From: JBAZOY01 sp041648505
GTDB lineage: Bacteria; Desulfobacterota; Syntrophia; Syntrophales; CG2-30-49-12
NCBI GenBank assembly: GCA_041648505.1
Contig: JBAZOY010000014.1
Coordinates: 1 to 44,701, forward strand
Direction: 5' to 3'
DNA length: 44,701 bases
Shown: positions 37,452-44,701 of the stretch, in pieces
How the letters are laid out: each line of letters begins with the position of its first letter
How positions within the stretch are numbered: the stretch's first letter is position 1
The notes under the pieces: generated by a model
The model's database searches: none
The model's input: the letters and a program-made list of their open reading frames with translations, nothing else
Told to the model about the DNA's origin: nothing
Made by a program: the position numbers and the translations under genes

Positions 37452-38564
37452 ATGTCTTTAGAAACAAAGGGCTCTTTGGAACTGGAGAGAGAAGTATTAC
37501 AGCGAAATATCTGCACTTTGTGTGGAGCCTGTATGGGGATGTGTCCTTATCTGGTTGCCTTTAAGGGAAGGGCGGTATTACTGCATGATTGTGATCTATC
37601 ACAGGGGAGATGTTATACTTTCTGCCCCAGAACCTCTGTTGACCTGGATCTGGTTAGTCAGGCGACATTTGGTGTCTCCTACGGGATTGAGGCACTGGGA
37701 ACAGTATCGGAAGTGATCATGGCAAGATCCAGTGATGCTCAAGTCAGATCAAAGGCACAGTACGGGGGTGTTGTGAGTTCTCTTATCTCCTTTGCTTTGA
37801 AAGAAGGATATATTGACTCTGCTGTCTTAACCCTTACTAAGGATAACCATCTCCCTGGTGGAGTATTGGTCCGAAATGAAAGAGAAGTACTTCGATGCTC
37901 CGGTTCCAATTACGTAGCTTCTCCTACCCTGGAGGTGTTCAACCAAGCATCTAAAACTGAAGTACAGAAGATCGGGGTTGTCGGCACCCCCTGTCAGGCT
38001 TTAGCTTTGGGTAAGATGAAGGCTTCTACCCTTGAGGATAGAAATAACATAGATAAGCTCAAACTGGTGATCGGGCTTTTTTGTACCTGGGCGCTTGACT
38101 ATAAGGATTTCATGAAGTTTCTGCAAAGAGAAGTCACCACCACAGAAGCCGTAAAATTTGATATTCCACCTCCTCCCGCAAATGTATTTGAAGTCCACAC
38201 TTCGTCTGATCATATCTCTTTCCCCCTTGACCAGATCAGAGGTTTTATCAGAAAAAGTTGTCATTACTGTTTGGATATGACTGCAGAATTTGCTGATATC
38301 TCTGTAGGGGCAGTGGAAGGAACAGAAGGATGGAATACGGTTATCATCAGGAACGAAAAAGGGAAGGAATTGGTCGAAAGAGCTGCCGCTAAAGGGGCTA
38401 TCGAAATCGACCAGCTTCCAATGGATAAACTGGAGCATCTTAAGGAAGCTTCATTAATGAAGAAGAAAAAGGCGTTGCGGGCTATTGTAGAACGTACCGG
38501 AGATAGAAATAATTTATTGTATCTAAAAATGGGCGAGGATAAAATAGGAGGCCTTCTGTCCTGA
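37452..38564 (+). CDS. FrhB-like Fe-S/flavin oxidoreductase (F420 hydrogenase beta-subunit family)
   Basis: A 370-residue protein. C21, C24, C27 and C31 form a 4Fe-4S ferredoxin motif (CTLCGACMGMC), with further cysteines at 47, 54 and 58. The FrhB/FdhB core follows, with YGGVVSSLISFALKEG, VVGTPCQALALGK and a late CHYC pair. Family members bind FAD plus Fe-S and pass electrons between F420, ferredoxin or other partners. No hydrogenase or formate dehydrogenase subunit is adjacent, so the partner is unknown. The gene has its own strong promoter and GAGGAAAAGG before the ATG. Confidence 0.88.
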   Translation: MSLETKGSLELEREVLQRNICTLCGACMGMCPYLVAFKGRAVLLHDCDLSQGRCYTFCPRTSVDLDLVSQATFGVSYGIEALGTVSEVIMARSSDAQVRSKAQYGGVVSSLISFALKEGYIDSAVLTLTKDNHLPGGVLVRNEREVLRCSGSNYVASPTLEVFNQASKTEVQKIGVVGTPCQALALGKMKASTLEDRNNIDKLKLVIGLFCTWALDYKDFMKFLQREVTTTEAVKFDIPPPPANVFEVHTSSDHISFPLDQIRGFIRKSCHYCLDMTAEFADISVGAVEGTEGWNTVIIRNEKGKELVERAAAKGAIEIDQLPMDKLEHLKEASLMKKKKALRAIVERTGDRNNLLYLKMGEDKIGGLLS

Positions 38565-38906
38565 AAGACAAGCAGGACCAAAGCTATAGAGAGGGTCGAA
38601 TCTGTATTTATAACCTTTCCTTTAGACTTGTAGCCTGGGTGGCGGAATTGGTAGACGCAAGGGACTTAAAATCCCTCGGTCCTCGAGGCTGTGCGGGTTC
38701 GATTCCCGCCCCAGGCACCATGATTTCAAGGTGATAACCGCCGATGTATTGATCTTTCTTTTTTTCTCTGAGTTTCTTTCATTCTACTCTGCTTGCTCCT
38801 GTTTAATTGTAAGAGGCGGCAACCTTCACCCTTAAGTTGGTTTATTTTTTTTGGCTATCAGTTTTACTTATTTTGAAAACTGTAAAAATCTTTTTGGGAG
38901 AACGAT
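38565..38906. other. Intergenic region containing tRNA-Leu
   Basis: A 342-base gap between the FrhB-like and HD-GYP genes. It contains the tRNA-Leu gene and, downstream of it, AT-rich sequence with T-rich runs but no stable hairpin. GGGAG lies shortly before the HD-GYP start. Confidence 0.6.
38633..38720 (+). tRNA. tRNA-Leu (anticodon TAA)
   Basis: An 88-base tRNA with CCA encoded. The acceptor stem GCCTGGG pairs with CCCAGGC, the anticodon loop CTTAAAA gives anticodon TAA, the T loop is GGTTCGATTCC, and the variable arm is long, as expected for class II tRNA-Leu. No duplicate of its 3' end was noticed in the window, so it is not an attachment site for anything seen here. Confidence 0.97.
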
Positions 38907-40166
38907 ATGCAGCGTCAAATTACCGTCAATTTAGGCAATCTCATTCTTTCACTTTCTGATGCTATGGATTTGGCCAGTCCGTCATTAGTTCAACATCAGC
39001 AAAGGACGGCATTTATTGTATGGGAAATGGGAAAAGCTGCAAGTCTTTCAAATGAAAGTTTGGAAAATAATTTCATAGCAGCACTGCTTCATGACATCGG
39101 CGCTTTTTCAGTGGAAGAAAAACTCTCCAGCCAAGACGTTGAAGCCGAAAATAGCGAAAATCATTGCATTCGTGGTGAAATTTTACTCAGTACCATAAAA
39201 TGGCTGAAGGACCCGTCAAAAATAATCAGATTTCATCACAAAGAATGGCAACACTGGAAAGAATCGATTGAAAATCCTTTTGTTTTGGGATCGCAGTTAT
39301 TATTTCTTGCCGGCTACCTCGAACGTAAAATAAAGCGGGATACCTACATCCTTCATCAGCATGAAGATATTATCTCGGAAATAAAAGCTTTGTCCGGCTC
39401 CTCTTTTCATCCACGGGTCTTAGATCTTCTCCTTATGGTCTCTGACCGCGAAGAATTTTGGCTGGACCTTGTTTCTCCCAGGTTATATTCACTTCTCCTT
39501 AATGAAGGTCCTTTCAGAAAAATGGAAATAGGCTTTTCTGATATATCATTGATATCAGAGCTTTTTCGAAATATAATTGATTTCCGTTCTCGTTTCACCT
39601 CAACACATTCTTCAGGTGTTGCCGCAGCTGCCTCTATGCTATCAAAAATTTTTGGCATGACGGAAACGGAAATAGGGCTTATGGAAGTTGCAGGTAATTT
39701 GCATGATCTAGGTAAATTGGCCATACCCAACAGCATTCTGGATAAGCCTGGCGAACTTGACAAAAAAGAGACTGCCATTATGAAATCACACACATACTAC
39801 ACTTATTCTGTGATTAATACTATCGGAGGTCTCCAGCAGATTGCGGAATGGGCTGCTTATCACCACGAAAGACTTGACGGTTCCGGATACCCTTTTCGTT
39901 GTACAGCAGCTGAGTTAAGTATCGGGGCACGAATATTGATGGTCGCAGATACATTTACCGCGTTAGCAGAAAACCGACCATATAGAAAATGTATGGCCAA
40001 AGAGGAAATTGTTCGAACCATTAGACAGCTTTCTGATTGCCGGCTTTTTGATGCCAGAATTGTTAATCTTCTTCTTGATAATTATGAGGAAATTTTCTCC
40101 TACACAGTTGAGAAACAGGCTATTGCAAGAGAGTTCTATGAAGAGCAATTTTCTTCTATTCATTAA
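38907..40166 (+). CDS. Tandem HD-domain protein with C-terminal HD-GYP (c-di-GMP phosphodiesterase)
   Basis: A 419-residue cytosolic protein with two HD-type domains. The second (about 215-405) is HD-GYP: H234, H266-D267 in LHDLGKLAIP, H295, H319-H320 and GYP at 327-329 with DGSGYPF. It should hydrolyse c-di-GMP. The first (about 15-190) keeps H30, H62-D63, H86 and H110-H111 but has no GYP motif, so it may be regulatory. No receiver, PAS or membrane segment is present. GGGAG precedes the ATG. It could oppose the GGDEF protein of the chemosensory operon, although the genes are far apart. Confidence 0.9.
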   Translation: MQRQITVNLGNLILSLSDAMDLASPSLVQHQQRTAFIVWEMGKAASLSNESLENNFIAALLHDIGAFSVEEKLSSQDVEAENSENHCIRGEILLSTIKWLKDPSKIIRFHHKEWQHWKESIENPFVLGSQLLFLAGYLERKIKRDTYILHQHEDIISEIKALSGSSFHPRVLDLLLMVSDREEFWLDLVSPRLYSLLLNEGPFRKMEIGFSDISLISELFRNIIDFRSRFTSTHSSGVAAAASMLSKIFGMTETEIGLMEVAGNLHDLGKLAIPNSILDKPGELDKKETAIMKSHTYYTYSVINTIGGLQQIAEWAAYHHERLDGSGYPFRCTAAELSIGARILMVADTFTALAENRPYRKCMAKEEIVRTIRQLSDCRLFDARIVNLLLDNYEEIFSYTVEKQAIAREFYEEQFSSIH

Positions 40167-40224
40167 TGAACTCTATCTTTGTACCTTTCTAGTTAAAAAT
40201 AAAAAATCCTTCCCGATAAAATCC

Positions 40225-41592
40225 TCAGGAATCACTTTTTACTTCCAAACCATAGCTTTTAATCTTTCTGTGGAGATTGCTACGTTCCAAACCAATAACC
40301 TCCGCCGTTCTTGACACATTTCCTTCATTCTCCCTCAGTTTTTTTGCAAGATATTGCTTTTCAAAATTCATCTTTGCCATCCGGTAAGAATTTACAGCAT
40401 ACCACTCATTATCACCATCACCATCTTGGCTCTCTTTACCCAGAGGAGGAATATCACTTTTAGAAATTACGTTTGAGGGAGTCATGATAACCAATCTTTC
40501 AATAATGTTCTTCAACTCTCTAACATTACCGGGCCAGTTGTGTTCCCTTAATACAGCCAAAGCATCTTCCGTTATTGATTTTTCAGGCTCTCCCTCTTTC
40601 AGAGAAAAGTCCATCAAAAAATGACTCGCTAAAAGAGGAATGTCATCTTTCCTCTCCCTTAGAGGTGGAACCCTTAAAGGTATTACATTGAGCCGATAGT
40701 ATAGATCCTGCCTGAATCTCCCCTCTTCCATCTCCTTTTCAAGTTCCTTGTTAGTGGCGGCAAGCACCCGAACATCCGTGGGAATAAGTTTGGATCCACC
40801 TACCCTCTCAAACTTTTTCTCTTCAAGGATCCGAAGAATCTTCGCCTGAGCTTTCAGGCTCATATCAGCCACTTCATCGAGAAGAATAGTTCCCTCATTG
40901 GCCAGATCAAACTTTCCCTTTCTTTTTTCCGTAGCTCCGGTAAATGCCCCCTTCTCATGGCCAAAAAGCTCGCTTTCTATCAATTCTTCAGGTATAGCAG
41001 CACAATTAACCTCAATAAATGGTTTATGAGCCCTTTTACTCTGCCTGTGGATCGACTTGGCGACGAGTTCCTTTCCCGTACCATTTTCACCCATAATCAA
41101 AATCCATGCATTGGTCTGGGCTATAAGGTTAATTGTTTCTTTTAATTCCAGAATCGGCCCGCTTTTACCGGTAAGTTCGTATTCCCATGCAATTTTTTGC
41201 TTTAATAATATATTCTCCTCTTCTAAACGAATCATGTCCGACACATGATTTGTAACGAGGAGTACTTTTTCTAAAGAGAGAGGTTTTTCAAGAAAGTCAA
41301 AAGCTCCAAGCTTCGTTGCCTTTACCGCTGTTTCAATTGTTCCATGACCAGAAATCATCACCACGCGCATTTCGTGATGTTCAGACATTATTTTTTTGAG
41401 CGTCTCAATTCCATCGATCCCCGGAAGCCATATATCGAGAAAAACAAGGAAGGGAAGTTCCTCCTTAATGATCTTCAATGCTTCCTCTCCACTCCCTGCG
41501 GTAATGACCTCATATCCCTCATCTTTTAGAATAGCCCCCAGAGAGCGACAGATACTTTCTTCATCATCTACGATCAATATTGTTTTATGCAT
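40225..41592 (-). CDS. ntrX: NtrX-like sigma54-dependent response regulator
   Basis: A 455-residue protein: receiver domain (phospho-acceptor D53 in VFLDIWLPG), AAA+ domain with Walker A GENGTGKE and the sigma54-contact loop GAFTGA, and a C-terminal Fis-type helix-turn-helix (NVSRTAEVIGLERSNLHRKI). It should activate sigma54 promoters when phosphorylated by NtrY. The ATG at 41592 is preferred to the GTG one codon earlier, although neither has a strong ribosome-binding site. It lies 18 bases after ntrY. It meets the HD-GYP gene tail to tail with no visible terminator hairpin. Confidence 0.93.
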   Translation of the reverse strand: MHKTILIVDDEESICRSLGAILKDEGYEVITAGSGEEALKIIKEELPFLVFLDIWLPGIDGIETLKKIMSEHHEMRVVMISGHGTIETAVKATKLGAFDFLEKPLSLEKVLLVTNHVSDMIRLEEENILLKQKIAWEYELTGKSGPILELKETINLIAQTNAWILIMGENGTGKELVAKSIHRQSKRAHKPFIEVNCAAIPEELIESELFGHEKGAFTGATEKRKGKFDLANEGTILLDEVADMSLKAQAKILRILEEKKFERVGGSKLIPTDVRVLAATNKELEKEMEEGRFRQDLYYRLNVIPLRVPPLRERKDDIPLLASHFLMDFSLKEGEPEKSITEDALAVLREHNWPGNVRELKNIIERLVIMTPSNVISKSDIPPLGKESQDGDGDNEWYAVNSYRMAKMNFEKQYLAKKLRENEGNVSRTAEVIGLERSNLHRKIKSYGLEVKSDS

Positions 41593-41610
41593 CACTAGTT
41601 TTTAAGCCTT

Positions 41611-43824
41611 TCACACATGAGTTACCGGTAACTCAATGGCAATAATGGTCCCGCTGGGAGTATTGTCTCTTACGCTTACATGACCATCATGATCCGATAT
41701 AATCGAGTTTACAATAGCAAGTCCAAGACCTGTCCCGGTCCTTTTGGTTGAAAAGTAGGGTTCAAACATCTTCATCTTATAACCGGCTGGTATGCCGGGA
41801 CCATTGTCAGCGACCTCTAACATCGCCTTTCGAATAGTCTTATCATAAGAGGTCCTGATCTCGATGCGACCATCTTTTTTATCCACTGCGAAAACAGCGT
41901 TATCCAGGAGATTGATCATAACTCTTTTTATCTGTTCCGGATCAAGATTTAACTCCGGTATATCAGTCCCTTCATTTAAATCAAAATGTACATCCTTATG
42001 AGCATCCTGAAATAGAGCAACAGAATCCCTTATAGTTTCATTAAGATCATTAGGAGATAGATTGGTAACCGGCATCCTTGCATAGTGGGAAAACTCGTTG
42101 ACCAGTTTTCTCAGTACCTCGACTTGATCGATGATGGTCTTGGTACATTCATAAAATACAGGTGCATCGTCACCCATTTTTTCACCGTACTTCTTCTGCA
42201 ACCGTTGAGCAGAAAGTTGAACCGGTGTCAACGGGTTTTTTATCTCATGAGCTATCCTCCTTGCCACCTCCCGCCATGCCGCTGCTCTCTCCACCTTCTG
42301 AAGTTGTGTGAGATCCTCAAAGACTGCCACCATGCCAAGCTCATTTTTATCATCATCTTTTATAACACTTACTGTTGTTAAAACCATTATCCTCCTGTCT
42401 TTAAGTACTAATTCGATCTGTTTTTCTACAAAACCATCCCCCTTTCTCCCCATCTCCTTAAGCAATTCATTGACTATAGCCATATGTTCAGGACTTAAAG
42501 CGTCTTTATAATGTCTGTGGAGAACTTTTTCCGTCTTTATGCCGAGCATTTTTTCAGCAGCCCTGTTGACGGTTGTTATAACGCCGCCTTTATCAACAGA
42601 AATAATACCAGCAGAGACATTCCTGAGGACTGTCTCCATGTACTTTCTCCGCTCTTCGATATCCATATTGGCCTGTTTTAGTCCTTTATTGCTTTTCTTT
42701 AAATCCTCCGTCATCTGGTTGAAAGAACCGACTAGAACCCCTATTTCGTCATCGGCCTTGATATTTATACGGTGGTCCAGATCTCCCTGAGCTATCTTGC
42801 GCGTTGCCTCTGCCAAGTCCTGGATGGGAACTGTTATGCTCTTGGCTAAAAAGACCCCAAACCAAGTGGCGGAAAAAATGATCAATAGAGTTACGATAAA
42901 AAGTATAATTATATAGCTGAATTTGACGGGATTTTTTAAAAGGTGCAATTGTCTGTATCTCTCTGATGTTTTGGAAATAACGGCTATGTTATCAACTAAC
43001 TCTTTAGGGATACGGTAACTGACAACAACCACGCCGATAACCTCTTTAGGAGATATATAGGAATATATAGGAGTTAGACCACTGATTAAGTCTCCATCAT
43101 CTGATGACTGGATCGTGGAAGTTTCCTTTCCAACAAAGACGTCTTCCAGAATCTTAGGAGTCAATGGTACAGGATTGATACCAGGGCTGTCTCGGTCGCT
43201 AACAACTAAAGTTTCCCTTCGACTATCAAAATATACCGCAAGTATCCCTAATCCGTAGCTCTCCTGTCTCTGCTCTATCAGGGTTCTCAGGTAACCTTTC
43301 TTTTCCAGCTCATAAAGGCGATTTTTTGTAATGTCAGAACTTATTTGTCCTGCATAGTGTTTTGCATGTTCGGCTGTTTGCTGGTAATAAACCTGTGCAA
43401 TTTCAAGGGTTTTATTAAGAGCACTCCCTATCTTCAAATTAAACCAGTTATCTATACTATGGGAAAGAAAGTTGGTTGCGAGCAAAAAGAGAAGTGCTGC
43501 AGGAATCAGAGATAGGATTACAAAGGCTGCTACTAGCTTTGTTCGAAGCTTTGACCCAAGTATTCCGCGTCTTCGTTCATAGATCAGTTTAACAACATTC
43601 CTGACAATTAAGAAAATGAGGAGAATAATCAGGATGATATTGACATTTATTAAACCAAAGATGAACACATTGGTCGAAGTAGGAAGGAGGTCTTCCCCAC
43701 GAAAAAAATAACTTTCGAGAAGAATAGCAAGAACGATCATAAAGAATATTACAACAATGATGATACGTTCTCTCCGACGCTTTTTCGCTTCCCCAATGTC
43801 AATGTAATGATGACTTTTCATCAT
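41611..43824 (-). CDS. ntrY: NtrY-like membrane sensor histidine kinase
   Basis: A 737-residue kinase. Four membrane helices (about 21-40, 53-77, 97-120 and 303-327) frame a periplasmic region (about 121-302). HAMP (328-380), PAS (about 390-510), a HisKA domain with phospho-acceptor H526 in RRIAHEIKNPLTP, and an ATPase domain (NLLDNAVFAV, DNGPGIP, GTGLGLAIV) follow. This is the full NtrY architecture. It overlaps the DUF4390 gene by four bases and is followed by ntrX. The signal is unknown; NtrYX pairs are tied to nitrogen, redox or envelope sensing. Confidence 0.94.
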   Translation of the reverse strand: MMKSHHYIDIGEAKKRRRERIIIVVIFFMIVLAILLESYFFRGEDLLPTSTNVFIFGLINVNIILIILLIFLIVRNVVKLIYERRRGILGSKLRTKLVAAFVILSLIPAALLFLLATNFLSHSIDNWFNLKIGSALNKTLEIAQVYYQQTAEHAKHYAGQISSDITKNRLYELEKKGYLRTLIEQRQESYGLGILAVYFDSRRETLVVSDRDSPGINPVPLTPKILEDVFVGKETSTIQSSDDGDLISGLTPIYSYISPKEVIGVVVVSYRIPKELVDNIAVISKTSERYRQLHLLKNPVKFSYIIILFIVTLLIIFSATWFGVFLAKSITVPIQDLAEATRKIAQGDLDHRINIKADDEIGVLVGSFNQMTEDLKKSNKGLKQANMDIEERRKYMETVLRNVSAGIISVDKGGVITTVNRAAEKMLGIKTEKVLHRHYKDALSPEHMAIVNELLKEMGRKGDGFVEKQIELVLKDRRIMVLTTVSVIKDDDKNELGMVAVFEDLTQLQKVERAAAWREVARRIAHEIKNPLTPVQLSAQRLQKKYGEKMGDDAPVFYECTKTIIDQVEVLRKLVNEFSHYARMPVTNLSPNDLNETIRDSVALFQDAHKDVHFDLNEGTDIPELNLDPEQIKRVMINLLDNAVFAVDKKDGRIEIRTSYDKTIRKAMLEVADNGPGIPAGYKMKMFEPYFSTKRTGTGLGLAIVNSIISDHDGHVSVRDNTPSGTIIAIELPVTHV

Positions 43825-44390
43825 AAGCGATAAACAAATTCCTGTCGGTACCAGTTGGTTTCAAAATCCCACAGGGAAATGAAAAAATCCATATGTAGAG
43901 GTAGATGCACCTTATCCATTTCTGCCTTTACCGAAATGTAATATGTTTTATTCTTCTTGAGATTCTTTGTAGATGAAACAATGACCCCATTTAAATCCGC
44001 CATAGCCCGCTTTGCGCTATCAAAATCCTGAAATTCTGCCGATTTCTCCTGCCCATTTATTGAAGAAAAATTAAAATTTTTCTTCACGCTATCATATTTA
44101 ATTGTATGGCTTATAACCAACCGGGATATGTTTTTATCGAGCCAGTGTATCCGCTTTTGATAGAGGTTAACTAAAAAAGTAAATGTTGTCGGAACACCCG
44201 CCAGAATAGCCGATTCCATATCCTTCGTGAAACAGTTTGTTACTCTTGCGTAAACCACTATATTTCCCGCACTGCTGGTGAGCATAAAGTCTGCGATCTT
44301 TGCCTCCCTTTGCTGAAAGTACCAGCAGGAAAGAACAAGTAATAAACAACAGGCAAGAAACACGATGGAAAGAATAGTTTTTTTGAGCAT
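43821..44390 (-). CDS. DUF4390 protein preceding ntrY
   Basis: A 189-residue protein with an N-terminal membrane helix or signal anchor (about 4-24) followed by a beta-rich exported domain (IVVYARVTNCFTKDMESAIL, then RIHWLDKN). This matches DUF4390, a family repeatedly found just upstream of NtrY in Desulfobacterota. It may be the periplasmic partner or signal input of NtrY, which is inference from synteny. The ATG at 44390 is chosen because GAGAGG lies six bases upstream; an earlier in-frame start at 44426 lies upstream of that site. Confidence 0.82.
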   Translation of the reverse strand: MLKKTILSIVFLACCLLLVLSCWYFQQREAKIADFMLTSSAGNIVVYARVTNCFTKDMESAILAGVPTTFTFLVNLYQKRIHWLDKNISRLVISHTIKYDSVKKNFNFSSINGQEKSAEFQDFDSAKRAMADLNGVIVSSTKNLKKNKTYYISVKAEMDKVHLPLHMDFFISLWDFETNWYRQEFVYRL

Positions 44391-44533
44391 AAACGACCTC
44401 TCTTTTTGCCTTTTTGAATATGACAAAAATTTCAGACTTAGGACAAAGATAAACAGTATATTGTGCCAAATATACTAAGAAATCGGACGCTAAAAGGCAA
44501 GTCCAATTTATAGCGATGTCAGAAGCAAGTAAC

Positions 44534-44565
44534 CTGTCCGGAGTTGTAGCACATAATCTGTCCGG
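44534..44565. repeat. Paired CTGTCCGG repeats at the left end of an insertion sequence
   Basis: CTGTCCGG occurs at 44534-44541 and again at 44558-44565, 24 bases apart, in the short non-coding stretch before the transposase start. Repeated terminal motifs of this kind are typical transposase binding sites. The exact outer end of the element cannot be fixed without the right end, which is outside the window. Confidence 0.5.
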
Positions 44566-44594
44566 TTTAGGATAGCTGCTGTTGGAGGTGGCCG

Positions 44595-44701
44595 ATGAGA
44601 CGGACAGAGTTGCTACAGGAGATCCGAGCGATGCGATTTAAAGAGGTATATGCGGGTTGGACAGAGAGCAGATTGACACAGGAGGAAGCAGCACAGATAT
44701 T
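44595..44701 (+). mobile_element. Partial transposase, 5' end (ISNCY-like)
   Basis: The first 35 codons of a gene that runs off the window. The translation (RFKEVYAGWTESRLTQEEAA) matches the conserved N-terminus of a transposase group often labelled ISNCY, where a helix-turn-helix follows. GGAGGTG lies four bases upstream of the ATG. The flanking CTGTCCGG repeats support an insertion sequence beginning around 44510-44530, just upstream of the DUF4390-ntrYX operon. Confidence 0.7.

Noticed and set aside
38633..38720. tRNA-Leu as attachment site for the efflux island
   Set aside because: No copy of the tRNA 3' end was noticed elsewhere in the window, and the island is bounded by radA/pit repeats instead.
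44440..44470. TTGGCAC on the minus strand as a sigma54 promoter for the ntrYX operon
   Set aside because: The required TTGC at the -12 position is absent.

Overview
The window reads as a chromosomal segment of an anaerobic Gram-negative bacterium, most likely a member of the Desulfobacterota (former Deltaproteobacteria, perhaps Syntrophales-like). Reasons: outer-membrane TolC and RND systems, an NtrY/NtrX pair preceded by a DUF4390 gene, a stand-alone FrhB-type Fe-S oxidoreductase, a long CheA with an extra tandem motif, and many TTG or GTG starts. This assignment is inferred from gene content; no rRNA is present.

Layout. 49-6465 (+): glycerate 2-kinase and a GT81-like (glucosyl-3-phosphoglycerate synthase type) glycosyltransferase, then a ferritin-like diiron protein, a coiled-coil protein, an SPFH protein with three C-terminal zinc ribbons (YdjI-like), and two overlapping zinc-ribbon proteins. 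6487-15258 (-): a compact chemosensory operon in transcription order STAS, cheY, cheA, mcp, cheW, cheR, cheD, cheB, then a response regulator with a GGDEF domain. The receptor has no periplasmic domain and senses through a cytoplasmic PAS domain. CheA carries two tandem motifs resembling the c-di-GMP-binding MshEN domain. 15695-18527 (+): three overlapping polysaccharide genes (GT2, atypical SDR, WecA/WbpL-like transferase), followed by radA.

19946-31004: an efflux block with two complete tripartite systems (TolC + lipoprotein adaptor + RND pump; TolC + EmrA + EmrB), a REP-like double hairpin, a gene remnant and a small conserved gene. It is bounded by direct repeats of about 93 bp (19853-19945 and 31005-31098, about 84% identical by my hand alignment). 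Each repeat fuses the 3' end of radA to the 3' end of the pit phosphate transporter gene. The simplest reading is that radA and pit were once convergent neighbours and the efflux block came to lie between duplicated copies of that junction. This is the most interesting structure in the window.

31052-37206 (-): pit with a PhoU-like partner, a UMF1-type MFS transporter, a DUF4139 (MuiA-like) exported protein, and an MTA/SAH deaminase. 37350-40166 (+): a near-consensus sigma70 promoter driving a FrhB-like protein, tRNA-Leu(TAA), and a tandem-HD protein whose second domain is HD-GYP. 40225-44390 (-): ntrX, ntrY and DUF4390, overlapping and co-directional. 44534-44701: the left end of an insertion sequence whose transposase gene runs off the window.

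Three elements point to c-di-GMP signalling: the GGDEF regulator, the HD-GYP protein and the MshEN-like motifs in CheA. No CRISPR array, phage gene or rRNA was seen.
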